Shown: piece by piece, positions 27,601 through 36,106 of the stretch
Layout of the letters: the number at the start of each line of letters is the position of its first letter
How positions within the stretch are numbered: the first letter of the stretch is position 1
Source of the DNA: Parabacteroides sp. An277
Lineage (GTDB): Bacteria > Bacteroidota > Bacteroidia > Bacteroidales > Tannerellaceae
Assembly: GCF_002159645.1 (NCBI RefSeq)
Contig: NZ_NFJB01000021.1
Location: forward strand, 1 to 64,000
Length of the DNA: 64,000 nucleotides
Direction of reading: 5' to 3'
Program-made: the position numbers and the translations under genes
Notes under the pieces: model-generated
The model's database searches: none
The model's input: only the letters and a program-made list of their open reading frames with translations
Told to the model about the DNA's origin: nothing

Positions 27601-27986
27601 GCGTAGGTATCATTCAAGATTTAGTAGAAGGAGACGTTTGGATGCAACCTGGCGATGAGGCTAAATTTCCGCGTTGGTCGGCATCTAATTATTCAGATAC
27701 ACGACGTAACTCTGACTTTTATCTCTTCGACAACGACTATTGGCGTCTTAGGAATCTCACTTTCGGATATACATTACCTCAAAACCTCATCCGAAAAGTA
27801 GGTATCTCAAACGTACGTATCTATTTATCGGGAGATAATCTATTAACATTTGGCTCAGCTGCTAAAAGACATACCGAACCTGAAACAGGCGTATCAGGAA
27901 ACAACTACAATGGTAATGCTGATACGGATAATGGTGTACAAGGTTCCAGACGTGTATACATGGCAGGTATTCAAGTTACATTCTAA
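24657..27986 (+). CDS. SusC/RagA-type TonB-dependent transporter
   Basis: A 1109-residue outer-membrane glycan importer. A signal peptide (about 1-28) is followed by a carboxypeptidase-like regulatory domain (about 40-112: VSGVVKDEMGPVVGASIVVK), a TonB box (DLDEVVVVAYGT near 118-128), the plug domain (about 130-245, with LSG-type repeats RIQIRGIASMSG and SLYGSRAANGVLVI) and a long beta-barrel ending in VYMAGIQVTF with C-terminal Phe. There is no N-terminal STN domain, so direct anti-sigma signalling is not expected. It is followed 14 nt later by its susD partner. Confidence 0.96.
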   Translation: MKANSKFVRILLLSTMLGTTGATNGNAALFASNASISQQKGRVSGVVKDEMGPVVGASIVVKGTTNGTITDMDGKFIIDNVPVGSILEISYVGMETQSIRWDGQSSVNVMLKDEAQDLDEVVVVAYGTTKKSSFTGSASVVKSDQLGKISGTGFAEALQGMSAGVNVTNNEGNPGGDTRIQIRGIASMSGQSSPLIIVDGMPYDGSLNTIAPSDIESMTVLKDAAAASLYGSRAANGVLVITTQKGKTGKPVINFRGAWGTSDNAVKNPTKADPYQQLTNTWRAIYNDKYYLEGMSSQEAGDYASQTVLGHMVNPRINSAGETVYVTPFKWTGDASNYVLHDGNGNCWTNPELEMVWDESDYDWYGAVFSRKLRQDYGVDVSGSTENGKVNYYTSLSYLNDKGYANNQYYTRYSFRTNVSAEITNWLSMGGSLAYSYYRQNTSGANRALVFSNTLNSPWLRNEDNTDWYYSEKTGQRIYDFGENSSNFFGSHVLQNGGDYWNNPNDEDFDCYDGNMLTAHYNADIKLPFNIKFRTAVNLDDITKNRYQYTSAIHGDGQLKPYGVTVKTSGGAATRENWRTTSLTWNNVLNWNKTLGDHTIDIMLGHELYSYNKTWTYAYGEGIMQMDQYELASTTTNWDNDSYRNRYTLLSFFGKVDYNFLNKYYLSASLRRDGSSRFHPDNRWGNFFSVGASWRISKEKFLENQTWIDNISLRGSYGTSGNDKLILRNTSTGVSSADDEILYAYQGYYTSDDLYSNAGYKPKSIATPNLKWEKNEQYNIALDFSFWNRFNGTIEFYTRNSKDLLYYKQLPLSAQIGDAEGYNTNLGNIRNRGVEITLGATAIKTQNFQWDINFNLSTLDNEVTYLPDGAYNYENRGAGYRLEEGYSIYEFYMVKNAGVNPETGNMQYWIRDDNGGWTTTESYSDVSSDDYQWCGSAIPNLFGSITNSFRFQNFDLSFMWYASFGSKMWDYQYQERTTVRDGVGIIQDLVEGDVWMQPGDEAKFPRWSASNYSDTRRNSDFYLFDNDYWRLRNLTFGYTLPQNLIRKVGISNVRIYLSGDNLLTFGSAAKRHTEPETGVSGNNYNGNADTDNGVQGSRRVYMAGIQVTF

Positions 27987-28000
27987 AAACAAAGTAGGAT

Positions 28001-29644
28001 ATGAAAAAAATATATACAATCATAAGTATTTTCTTAGCCCTTGTATTCTCCAATTGCAATGACGATTTGTCAACCCGTTCTTCTACCGACGTAGAAGAAG
28101 AAACGGTGTTATCGAGCACGACGGGGCTAAACATGGCATTGACTTCCGCCTATCATTACTTACTGATGGGAGAAAGTGCTTCCAGCCAGAACGACGTATG
28201 TTACACAGGTATGCCAGGATTGGCTATTTGGTTTGATGTGGCGGGCGAAGATATCATCAGCACCAAAAATTATGGAGGTTCTGCCGAAGATGCATACAAT
28301 TTCGCTCCCGATCGTACACGGGCTACTGGAAACTATTCCAAACGCATTTGGACGAACTTTTACAAAATTATCAACCAATGTAATGAAATCATCGATGCGT
28401 TACCCGATGCAACAGGAGATGAGGAAGATAAAACGACCATAAAAGGACAAGCGTTAACCATGCGTGGACTAAGTTATTTTGTTTTACTGACAACTTACCA
28501 GCAAACATACGCTATTGCTAAAGACAAACGGGGTGTTATCCTTCGCACAAGTTCGAACGACCCAGATTCGATGCCTTTTTCAACTGTAGAATCTTGTTAT
28601 CAACAAGTGATTTCTGATCTAACAGAAGGAGCTAGCTTGTTAGAAACTTTCGAACGTACCGAAAAATGGGAATTGGATGCAGATGTTGCTCACGGCATTT
28701 TGGCTCGTGTGTATCAAGTAATGGGCGATTGGGATAACGCGTTAGCTTCTGCCAAAAGTGTATACGAGAAACATACTACGCTCATGACAGAAGAAGAATG
28801 GTGCAGCGGTTTTGACAACTTATTGACAGATGGCTGTGCTGAAGTAATTTGGGGCGTTAAATATACGAATGTCTCCAATATTAGCTCAAATACGATTTTC
28901 AACCTCTGGTATAACCAAGATCCCAGTTATGGAGAAGGCATGTCTCAGGGGCCAGTATACAGTTTGATTAATCTGTTCGTGGATTCAAAATACGTGGATT
29001 TGTTTGATGAAACGGATTATCGGGGTTCGAAATGTACAAAGACAGAGAATGTCACAGACGAGGATGAATTAAACGTCATGTTTTGGCATCGAACGAACAA
29101 CGGCGACCAAGAGATCCAAGCTAAATGGGCATACAATAAGTTCAAATATTACGGTGATGCCGATGGCGCCCCTATGGGAAATACCTATCCTGAACTTTCG
29201 TTGATGCGTACTTCTGAAATGCTCTTAATTATGGCAGAAGCGGCTGCGAATTTAGGAAATACAAACGAAGCATTAGGATATTTGAACACATTGCAAAATG
29301 CCCGAAACGTGACGCAGCCCACCACAACAACCCTGCAAGAAGAACTGCTGGAAGCCATCTACATCGAGCGCCGTAAGGAACTATTAGGTGAAGGTGTGAC
29401 CGGGACATACGACCTTCTTCGTCTGCAAAAACCGCTAATACGTTATGCAGCGACTTCTACTAATCCTGCAGGACACTATTCGTGGGGATTGCTTTATTTG
29501 GACGGATATAATGCTTCGGATGAACAGCCCACAGGAATGTTGCCTTCAAACGATTATCGCTTCATCAATCAAATTCCAGAATTGGAATTAACCAATAATA
29601 CAGCCATTAGTGAAGCTGATCAGAACCCTTTCAGTGGACAATAA
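28001..29644 (+). CDS. SusD/RagB-type glycan-binding lipoprotein
   Basis: A 547-residue surface lipoprotein that caps the SusC barrel. The signal MKKIYTIISIFLALVFSNC gives a lipidated Cys at 19. Helical SusD features are seen: NQCNEIIDALPDA near residue 125, the TPR-like KGQALTMRGLSYF near 148 and the C-terminal SusD motif AIYIERRKELLGEGVTGTYDL in two parts near 450 (ERRKEL is characteristic). It is co-transcribed with susC (14-nt gap). Ligand specificity cannot be read. Confidence 0.95.
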   Translation: MKKIYTIISIFLALVFSNCNDDLSTRSSTDVEEETVLSSTTGLNMALTSAYHYLLMGESASSQNDVCYTGMPGLAIWFDVAGEDIISTKNYGGSAEDAYNFAPDRTRATGNYSKRIWTNFYKIINQCNEIIDALPDATGDEEDKTTIKGQALTMRGLSYFVLLTTYQQTYAIAKDKRGVILRTSSNDPDSMPFSTVESCYQQVISDLTEGASLLETFERTEKWELDADVAHGILARVYQVMGDWDNALASAKSVYEKHTTLMTEEEWCSGFDNLLTDGCAEVIWGVKYTNVSNISSNTIFNLWYNQDPSYGEGMSQGPVYSLINLFVDSKYVDLFDETDYRGSKCTKTENVTDEDELNVMFWHRTNNGDQEIQAKWAYNKFKYYGDADGAPMGNTYPELSLMRTSEMLLIMAEAAANLGNTNEALGYLNTLQNARNVTQPTTTTLQEELLEAIYIERRKELLGEGVTGTYDLLRLQKPLIRYAATSTNPAGHYSWGLLYLDGYNASDEQPTGMLPSNDYRFINQIPELELTNNTAISEADQNPFSGQ

Positions 29645-29645
29645 G

Positions 29646-29679
29646 TTCTTTTTAGAGAGGTATATGTCCTAAAAAAGAA
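29646..29679 (+). terminator. possible A/T-rich hairpin after susD
   Basis: TTCTTTTTAG (29646-29655) can pair with CTAAAAAAGAA (29669-29679) apart from one extra base, directly after the susD stop. It is weak because the stem is nearly all A-T. Confidence 0.35.
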
Positions 29680-29689
29680 GGGGGAAAAG

Positions 29690-29905
29690 TGCCCCGACGG
29701 TTCCAGTTTTCTCACGATGGGACTGTCCGGGCATCCCGACGGCTTCATTTTTCTCACGACGGAGCTTTCCGGGTGCCCCGACGGTTCCAGTTTTCTCACG
29801 ATGGGACTGTCCGAGCGCCCCGACGGCTTCATTTTTCTTACGACGGAGCTTTCCGGGTGCCCCGACGGCTTCATTTTTCTTACGACGGAGCTTTCCGGGT
29901 ACTCC
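29690..29905. repeat. 42-bp tandem repeat array (5 copies)
   Basis: Five units with exact 42-bp period; CCCGACGG recurs at 29693, 29735, 29777, 29819 and 29861. Two variants (TTCCAGTTTTCTCACGATGG type and CTTCATTTTTCTCACGACGG type) appear in the order a-b-a-b-b. Because 42 is a multiple of three, several frames stay open on both strands and spell 14-residue repeats; I regard these as artefacts. It lies between the converging 3' ends of susD (+) and metH (-). Confidence 0.85.
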
Positions 29906-29966
29906 GGATAGGATAGTTCATCAAAAAGTAATTGAAAGAGAGAGGGTGTATCATAATGGGTATATA

Positions 29967-30070
29967 GCACACAGATTACACGGATTAGACAGATAACCAC
30001 AGATTTATTTAATTATAAATCAATAAAAAGAATCTGCGATCATCTGTTAAATCTGCGTCATCTGTGTGCC
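29967..30070. repeat. imperfect hairpin repeat, copy A (CACACAGATT family)
   Basis: The left arm starts GCACACAGATTACACGGATT and the right arm ends ATCTGCGTCATCTGTGTGCC; together they form an imperfect stem of about 38 bp around an A+T-rich loop. A second copy lies on the other side of metH (33951-34051). Dispersed elements of this look occur in many bacterial genomes (recollection, not searched). A T-rich tail follows at 30071-30082. Confidence 0.7.
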
Positions 30071-30134
30071 ATTTTCTATTTTGACAAAGCTCCTCCTTAC
30101 CTAACATTAGGCATGTATTTTACCGAAACAAATC

Positions 30135-33100
30135 TTACATCTTCGCCAATATCCGGCGGAGGGCCTCAACGGTAAGTCCACGACGGAGAGCATAATCCTT
30201 CATTTGCTCCTCGTCGATACGTCCGATTTGAAAATATTGGCTTTCGGGATGCGCCAGATAGAGGCCACTCACTGATGCTGTGGGCGACATGGCTCCGTTC
30301 TCGGTCAAGGTGATGCCGATTTGCGAGAAATCCAACAACTTGTTCAAAAGGAAATTCTCCAATTGGTCGGGGAGCGAAGGATAACCGATAGCCGGACGAA
30401 TACCTTGGTATTTCACCTTAAATAAATCAGAGACATCGAACCGTTCCTCCGGAGCATACCCCCAATACTCACGGCGCACCCGTTCGTGCAAATATTCAGC
30501 TGTAGCTTCCGCCAAACGGTCGGTGAGAGTTTGGAGGAGCATCGCCTTGTAGGTGTCACCCTCTTTCTCGTATTTATCTTTCAGATAGGTAAATCCAGCA
30601 CCACCCGTCACGACAAAGGCACCTACATAATCCGTCCGCCCTTCTGTTTCCGGCATAACGTAATCCGCCAACGACTTATACGCGCCATCCCGTTTCGTTT
30701 GTTGACGGAGTGTTGGGAGGGACATATCGCCTATCCGGATATTATCGCCCACGCTCACGGCTGGAAAGAAACCATACACCGCCCGGCAATACTCCGCGTT
30801 GATGTCCTCCAAGTGCTGGAGCATCTTGCGCGCATCCTTGTATAGTTGCATCGCCTCGGCCGCCTTCGCCCGTTCCTTTTCCGGGATGTCGGCCAGCCAA
30901 GCCGCCCGGCACGCATCGCATCCATGAATGCGGGTCAATTCTTCGAAACGTCCATTCAATTTCCAGGCCAGAAAGAAGAATGTCCAATGAATATAAGGAA
31001 TAACTTCCTCTATCGGAATATGCGAAAGGACATGCACGCCCATCTGGTTCGGCCGGACGGGACGATATGCCGCCCAATCCAACTGCACGCGATGCGCACG
31101 CGCCTCCTCCAAAGGCACCAGCTCGACGTGCTCTTCCTGCATCGCCTCGCGCAACGACTCATATTCCGCATTCAGACCGGAGACGTATTCATCGTGCGTG
31201 GCAGGATTCAACAACTTAGCGGCGATGAGCGGGTTTTGGGAAGCATCCGAGACGTGGATGACCGGCGCATCGTAGTGCGGGGCAATCTTAAGCGCGGTGT
31301 GGAGTTTGGAAGTCGTCGCTCCGCCCACCATCATCGGGATATGCAATCCAGCACGCTGCATCTCGTCCGCCACATGCGCCATTTCTTCCAACGAAGGCGT
31401 AATCAATCCCGAAAGACACACGATGTCAGGCTTTTCCTGCTTAGCCGTCTCGATAATCTTCTCCGCCGGAACCATTACACCCAGGTCTATCACCTCGTAA
31501 TTGTTGCACGAGAGGACGATTGACACGATATTCTTCCCGATGTCGTGCACATCGCCTTTCACCGTGGCAAAGAGCACCTTGCCTGCCTTCGCGCTTCCGG
31601 ACGTTTGCTTCTCGGCTTCGATGGCCGGCTGGAGAATAGCAACGGCCTTTTTCATAGTGCGGGCGGTTTTTACCACTTGTGGGAGGAACATCTTCCCTGC
31701 GCCAAACAATTCGCCCACTTGGTTCATGCCGCTCATCAACGGGCCGTCGATGATATCCACCGCACGCGGATATTTTTTTAGCGCCTCCGCCAAGTCCTCT
31801 TCCAGATAATCCGGAACACCCTTCATCAGCGCCTGTTCCAAACGGATTTCCAACGGTGTTTCTTTCCGATTATCGTACTGATTCTCCGGATTTATCGTTG
31901 TATTTTGTTGCGTTGTATGCTGTGAAGCCCAGCTTATCAATTCTTCCGCCGCCTCTTTCCGGCGATAGAGGATGACGTCTTCCAGCAGATTCCGGAAAGA
32001 GGGCTCTATATCTTCATATAAGACCGATGTCGCGGGGTTCACAATGCCCATATCCATCCCTTTCCGAATGGCGTGGTATAGGAACACGGCGTGCATCGCC
32101 TCGCGCACATAATTATTTCCCCGGAAGGAAAACGAGAGATTGCTTACTCCACCGCTCACCTTCGCGTCGGGGAGGTTCGCCTTTATCCATTCCACCGCCC
32201 GGATGAAATCCAGCGCATAACGGTCGTGCTCCTCCATACCGGTGGCGATGGCCAGCACGTTCGGATCGAAGATGATATCCTCCGGCGGGAATCCGATGCC
32301 GGTCAGGAGCCGATAAGCGCGCGCGCAGACCTCGATTTTCCGCTCGAACGTATCCGCCTGACCCTGCTCGTCGAAGGCCATGACCACGGTAGCCGCGCCC
32401 AACTTCCGAATCCGCCGGGCATGTTGCAGGAAACGCTCCTCGCCCTCTTTCAAGGAGATGGAATTGACGATGCTCTTTCCTTGCACGCATTCCAGTCCCC
32501 GCTCGATGACCTCCCACTTGGAGGAGTCTATCATGAGCGGCACGCGGGCAATGTCCGGTTCGGAGGCGATAAGGTTCAGGAAGGTGGTCATCTCCTGCAC
32601 GGCGTCGAGCATCCCGTCGTCCATGTTGATATCAATGATTTGCGCCCCGTCGTCCACTTGTTTCCGTGCGATGGAGAGCGCCTCTTCGTATTTCTTCTCT
32701 TTAATCAGGCGCAGGAACTTGCGCGAGCCTGCGACGTTGCACCGCTCGCCGATGTTGATGAAGTTCATCTCGGGCGTCACCTCGAGCGCCTCCAATCCGG
32801 AGAGCAGCAACGTTCCTTTCCGCGTAGGCGGGACATGCGGACGCCTCCCTTTCACCAGTTCCGGGAAGCGGGCGATGTGTTCCGGTGTCGTCCCGCAACA
32901 GCCACCTAAGACGTTCACCAATTCCTCTTCTATAAAGGGACGGACATGTTCGGCCATCCGCTCCGGGCTCTCATCGTACGCCCCGAAACTATTCGGCAGA
33001 CCGGCGTTTGGATACGCGCTTATGTAAAAAGGAGCTTCGGCGGCCAATTCCCTCAAATAGGGCAACATATCCTTGGCGCCGAACGAGCAATTCAGCCCGA

Positions 33101-33821
33101 CACTCACGATACGCGCATGGCTCACCGAGGCGAGGAACGCCCGCAAGGTCTGGCCCGAAAGCGTCCGTCCGCCTTGGGCCGTCAGGGTGAGCGAGAGCAT
33201 CACGGGCAGGTCTTTACCCTGTTCCGTCAAGACCGTATCCGCCGCCTCCAATCCCGCTTTGGCATTCAACGTGTCGAAGGTCGTCTCGAAGAGGAGGATA
33301 TCCACGCCGCCCTCCACCAATGCCTCAATCTGCTCGCGGTAAGCGGCAAACAAATCGCGGTAGGTCACGGCCCGATAGGCGGGATTCGCCACGTCGGGAC
33401 TCATCGAGGCGGTTTTGTTCGTGGGTCCGACCGAACCAGCCACCAGCGCGATGCGTCCCGGATGCTCCGTCCCGTATTCATCCGCCAATGTACGACACAA
33501 ACGTGCCGCCGCGAGGTTCATCTCCCGCACGTACGCCTCCGTCCCGTAGTCTGCCTGCGATATGGAGTTTGCGTTAAATGTATTCGTAGTAAAAATATCC
33601 GCACCCGCGTCGAGATATTGCTGGTGTATCGCACGGACAACGTCAGGCCGTGTGACATTGAGCAAATCATTGTTGCCCCGGAGCATGCCCGGCACGTCGG
33701 CAAATGGCCCCCCGCGGTAATCTGCTTCCGTGAGGCCGAAACGTTGAATCATCGTCCCCATGCCGCCGTCTAACACGAGGATACGCTCCTGCAAAAGTTG
33801 TATAAATTGGTTTCTGTCCAT
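30135..33821 (-). CDS. metH: cobalamin-dependent methionine synthase
   Basis: A 1228-residue, full-length four-module enzyme transferring methyl from methyltetrahydrofolate to homocysteine. The homocysteine domain (about 1-325) has zinc ligands C245 (GLNCSFGA), C308 and C309 (GGCCGTT). The pterin domain (about 350-615) starts [15 protein letters not shown]. The cobalamin cap and binding domain (about 655-890) has the B12 motif DVHDIG, with D757, H759 and G762. The C-terminal AdoMet activation domain (about 900-1228) has [17 protein letters not shown], and [11 protein letters not shown] lies near the end. The gene is G+C-rich. No cobalamin riboswitch was recognised upstream. Confidence 0.97.
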   Translation of the reverse strand: MDRNQFIQLLQERILVLDGGMGTMIQRFGLTEADYRGGPFADVPGMLRGNNDLLNVTRPDVVRAIHQQYLDAGADIFTTNTFNANSISQADYGTEAYVREMNLAAARLCRTLADEYGTEHPGRIALVAGSVGPTNKTASMSPDVANPAYRAVTYRDLFAAYREQIEALVEGGVDILLFETTFDTLNAKAGLEAADTVLTEQGKDLPVMLSLTLTAQGGRTLSGQTLRAFLASVSHARIVSVGLNCSFGAKDMLPYLRELAAEAPFYISAYPNAGLPNSFGAYDESPERMAEHVRPFIEEELVNVLGGCCGTTPEHIARFPELVKGRRPHVPPTRKGTLLLSGLEALEVTPEMNFINIGERCNVAGSRKFLRLIKEKKYEEALSIARKQVDDGAQIIDINMDDGMLDAVQEMTTFLNLIASEPDIARVPLMIDSSKWEVIERGLECVQGKSIVNSISLKEGEERFLQHARRIRKLGAATVVMAFDEQGQADTFERKIEVCARAYRLLTGIGFPPEDIIFDPNVLAIATGMEEHDRYALDFIRAVEWIKANLPDAKVSGGVSNLSFSFRGNNYVREAMHAVFLYHAIRKGMDMGIVNPATSVLYEDIEPSFRNLLEDVILYRRKEAAEELISWASQHTTQQNTTINPENQYDNRKETPLEIRLEQALMKGVPDYLEEDLAEALKKYPRAVDIIDGPLMSGMNQVGELFGAGKMFLPQVVKTARTMKKAVAILQPAIEAEKQTSGSAKAGKVLFATVKGDVHDIGKNIVSIVLSCNNYEVIDLGVMVPAEKIIETAKQEKPDIVCLSGLITPSLEEMAHVADEMQRAGLHIPMMVGGATTSKLHTALKIAPHYDAPVIHVSDASQNPLIAAKLLNPATHDEYVSGLNAEYESLREAMQEEHVELVPLEEARAHRVQLDWAAYRPVRPNQMGVHVLSHIPIEEVIPYIHWTFFFLAWKLNGRFEELTRIHGCDACRAAWLADIPEKERAKAAEAMQLYKDARKMLQHLEDINAEYCRAVYGFFPAVSVGDNIRIGDMSLPTLRQQTKRDGAYKSLADYVMPETEGRTDYVGAFVVTGGAGFTYLKDKYEKEGDTYKAMLLQTLTDRLAEATAEYLHERVRREYWGYAPEERFDVSDLFKVKYQGIRPAIGYPSLPDQLENFLLNKLLDFSQIGITLTENGAMSPTASVSGLYLAHPESQYFQIGRIDEEQMKDYALRRGLTVEALRRILAKM

Positions 33822-33861
33822 ATTTTCTGGTTCATTTCTTTACTTTTCTGCCCCAAAACAC

Positions 33862-33910
33862 CACGGTGAACACGGCAAACGACAACGTCATTTGGCGCAT
33901 TCACGCCGTG
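33862..33910. repeat. imperfect hairpin repeat (CACGGTGAACACGG type)
   Basis: The left arm CACGGTGAACACGGCA (33862-33877) and the right arm TGGCGCATTCACGCCGTG (33893-33910) form an imperfect stem. It is followed by ATTTTCCATTTTGTCAAAG, which closely resembles the tail after hairpin copy A at 30071. Confidence 0.6.
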
Positions 33911-33950
33911 ATTTTCCATTTTGTCAAAGGTGAATTTTCAGGAAAACAGA

Positions 33951-34051
33951 GCACACAGATGGCACAGATGATATGGATTTACACAGATTTATTATAAAGC
34001 CCTAAAAATAAAATCAGTGGTCATCTGTTTTATCTATGTCATCTGTGTGCC
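33951..34051. repeat. imperfect hairpin repeat, copy B (CACACAGATT family)
   Basis: The left arm starts GCACACAGATGGCACAGATG and the right arm ends CTATGTCATCTGTGTGCC, with an A+T-rich loop. It is the same family and size as copy A at 29967-30070, so the two flank metH. Confidence 0.7.
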
Positions 34052-34085
34052 ACTTCCCTTTTACACATTCCGCTCTGCCGGTCCG

Positions 34086-34547
34086 TCAGCGCTGGAAGGC
34101 GCGTGCCATCTCGCGTTTGTCGTCGCGGTCTTTGATGGCGTTGCGCTTGTCGTATTCCTTTTTACCGCGGGCGATGGCCACGATGAGCTTCGCCAGTCCT
34201 TTGTCGTTTATAAACAGACGAGTCGGAACGACCGTGAAGCCGCTCGTGCGGATGGCATCGTCCAATTTGCGGATTTCCTTGCGGTTGAGCAGCAATTTGC
34301 GGTCGCGGCGGGCGTTGTGGTTGTTGTATGTCCCGTAGAAATACTCGGCAATGTACATGTTTTTCACCCAGACTTCGCCCTTCTCGACGATGCAAAAGGT
34401 ATCCACGAGGCTGGCCTTTCCCTGGCGGATAGACTTGATTTCCGTCCCGGTCAAGACGATGCCCGCGGTGAACGTATCGAGCAACTCATAATCGAACGTT
34501 GCCCGTTTGTTCTTAATCGATATGTTCTTCTCAAATTTTTCTTTCAT
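34086..34547 (-). CDS. smpB: SsrA-binding protein SmpB
   Basis: A 153-residue RNA-binding protein of trans-translation: it carries tmRNA to stalled ribosomes. Family landmarks are [20 protein letters not shown] near residue 20, [13 protein letters not shown] near 57, [12 protein letters not shown] near 80 and a basic C-terminal tail ([20 protein letters not shown]) that inserts in the decoding site. The length is typical. It follows the Yip1-like gene after 12 nt. The ssrA gene itself was not seen in the window. Confidence 0.97.
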   Translation of the reverse strand: MKEKFEKNISIKNKRATFDYELLDTFTAGIVLTGTEIKSIRQGKASLVDTFCIVEKGEVWVKNMYIAEYFYGTYNNHNARRDRKLLLNRKEIRKLDDAIRTSGFTVVPTRLFINDKGLAKLIVAIARGKKEYDKRNAIKDRDDKREMARAFQR

Positions 34548-34559
34548 AAAACAATAGGA

Positions 34560-35150
34560 TTAATGGAACGCCGGCATCAAAACGACAAACAGCTTGTTGA
34601 TGACGAACGGCGTCAGAATCAGGATAAGGGAGGCAATGGCGGTGAACTTCATCCGCACGCCCTCGTCCACTTTCATATAAATAACAGCGCCTTCCCATAC
34701 GATATAGAAGGTGTAAAGCACAAAGACATAAAGGAAAAAGAAGTCCGGCAACAGCAGCCGTACGATTTCCAACACATACAGCAACGAGGATGCCAACCCG
34801 ACAAACGACTGGCAAAGCCGCACATCCTTCGGCTGCTTGAACAGCCCCTTCCATACTTCGCCCAGCAGATAAGAGGCCAAATAAAAGCCCCCAAAGAAGG
34901 AGACCAACGTGAGGATGGCCGACTTGAGCGCATACTCGAAATCAAACTCCTGCCGCGTGCAAATACTCAGGAAGGCAGCCACCGTCATCAACCCGATGAA
35001 AGGATATACATAATTACTGAGGAAATGTTCGTGTTGCGCTTTGTTCCGCCCCTCTTGGATGCCGTGTTCGCGCTCGACCGCCAAGCTCTTCCACGTTTTC
35101 GAAGGGCGGGATATCAGTTCCAATACCAGTTTAAATATCAATTTATACAT
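34560..35150 (-). CDS. Yip1-like integral membrane protein
   Basis: A 196-residue protein starting MYKLIFKLVLELISRPSKTW, with about five hydrophobic helices (near residues 45-65, 80-105, 118-140, 145-165 and 175-193). The pattern fits the Yip1/DUF1282 membrane family. The ATG at 35150 is chosen because a TAnnTTTG element overlaps the earlier in-frame codon. It is the first gene of a probable operon with smpB. Function is unknown. Confidence 0.75.
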   Translation of the reverse strand: MYKLIFKLVLELISRPSKTWKSLAVEREHGIQEGRNKAQHEHFLSNYVYPFIGLMTVAAFLSICTRQEFDFEYALKSAILTLVSFFGGFYLASYLLGEVWKGLFKQPKDVRLCQSFVGLASSLLYVLEIVRLLLPDFFFLYVFVLYTFYIVWEGAVIYMKVDEGVRMKFTAIASLILILTPFVINKLFVVLMPAFH

Positions 35151-35174
35151 ACGATTTATCTGATTTGATGATTG

Positions 35175-35182
35175 CAAAAATA
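35175..35182 (-). promoter_or_regulatory. -7 promoter element for Yip1-like gene and smpB
   Basis: TATTTTTG on the minus strand, 24 nt before the ATG at 35150. Confidence 0.55.
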
Positions 35183-35205
35183 CGAAAAGGACTTGTGTCT
35201 CCCAA

Positions 35206-35982
35206 TTATTCCGGTTGATATTTCAGCATGACAGTATGCAAATCGGAGGTTTCCCACGTATATTCCGTCGAATCGGGCGAGAAGCTGGTGGGATAAACGA
35301 ACCGGATGTTCAGCGAATCGCCGCTCACGTAGCCCTTGGCCCGCGCCTGCTCGACAAGGGAAGCTATTTCAAACGCCTGCGGGACGTTCCAATTCCGGCG
35401 GATGGCGGTGTCGCCCGCTATCCACGTCGCCCGTGAACGGACATACAGTTCCAAGCAACGGAGTCCGGTCAGCTCGTCTAAGACAGGCTCCGCCTCTGGG
35501 TCGTACGAGAAAGTATACGTGTTGGTTTGGGAAAGATAATAGCGGTTGTATTCCGGGAACAGGAAAAGATAGCCGTCTACATATAGGCTCGATTCGGGAT
35601 TGATATCCGGAAAGGTCTCATCTCGATGGACGTCTACCGTGTCGGGCGAAGTCAGCAACACCCACTTCGACACGGGCGTGTACGAAAGGATGGAGACGTC
35701 ATGGATATCCTTTGTTTCCGCCCACTCTTGCTGCTCTTTATAATCTAAGCTGCCCCAATTCAGGCGGAAATCCACCAGACAACAATCGCCCTCTTCGGCG
35801 GCTTGAGTTTGAAACGCATCCGAGGTGATGCCGCTCCCGTCTCGCAACCGGATGATTTTCTCCGGCACGAGGCGCACCACGCCCGCTTGCGAGCCATACG
35901 TTTCCCAATAACCGCTCTCGCCCATGCACGACGCCAGCATCATCGCCAGCATCACATACAGAATTCCTGCTCCTTGTTTCAT
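35206..35982 (-). CDS. NigD-like lipoprotein
   Basis: A 258-residue exported lipoprotein. The signal MKQGAGILYVMLAMMLASC gives Cys 19. An N-terminal OB-like half (about 25-130) and a beta-rich C-terminal half (about 165-258) fit the Bacteroidota NigD-like family. The C-terminal half pairs with the gene at 36107-36886: CLELYVRSRATW, VPQAFEIASLV and LNIRFVYPTS match CYDFYVRATMEG, VPQAYNVKTAI and YYIRFKYATD. It has its own promoter element at 36005-36012. The cellular role is unknown. Confidence 0.7.
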   Translation of the reverse strand: MKQGAGILYVMLAMMLASCMGESGYWETYGSQAGVVRLVPEKIIRLRDGSGITSDAFQTQAAEEGDCCLVDFRLNWGSLDYKEQQEWAETKDIHDVSILSYTPVSKWVLLTSPDTVDVHRDETFPDINPESSLYVDGYLFLFPEYNRYYLSQTNTYTFSYDPEAEPVLDELTGLRCLELYVRSRATWIAGDTAIRRNWNVPQAFEIASLVEQARAKGYVSGDSLNIRFVYPTSFSPDSTEYTWETSDLHTVMLKYQPE

Positions 35983-36004
35983 AGAATCTTCCTTTTTCCG
36001 CCGG

Positions 36005-36012
36005 CAAAGGTA
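36005..36012 (-). promoter_or_regulatory. -7 promoter element for NigD-like gene
   Basis: TACCTTTG on the minus strand, 22 nt before the ATG at 35982. Confidence 0.55.
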
Positions 36013-36106
36013 CGAAAAAGCATGAAAAATGCCGTATCGAAAGCAGGTTTAACCTCTTCGACACGGCTTATCAAACAACTAAATTTATTAAGTATATGGA
36101 AAATCG

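Larger units (their letters stand above)
33822..34085. other. metH-smpB gap with two hairpin repeats
   Basis: This 264-nt gap separates the smpB stop from the metH start on the same strand. It contains a CACGG-type hairpin (33862-33910) and a CACACAGAT-type hairpin (33951-34051). I found no TAnnTTTG element for metH, so metH may rely on read-through from smpB or on a non-canonical promoter. Confidence 0.5.

Noticed and set aside
29620-30000. Open frame of 126 codons with 14-residue repeats on the minus strand, and two similar plus-strand frames
   Set aside because: They follow from a 42-bp tandem repeat being a multiple of three; several frames stay open on both strands and none has a good start or family likeness.
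30486-33773. Many long plus-strand open frames opposite metH
   Set aside because: They are shadow frames of a G+C-rich gene; metH is intact and full length on the other strand.
33822-34085. Cobalamin riboswitch upstream of metH
   Set aside because: No B12-box-like or multi-helix core could be recognised; the gap is explained by two dispersed hairpin repeats.
34017-35168. Long plus-strand open frame (383 codons) opposite smpB and the Yip1-like gene
   Set aside because: It is antisense to two recognisable genes, has no domain and reads through a hairpin repeat; it is a by-product of codon bias.
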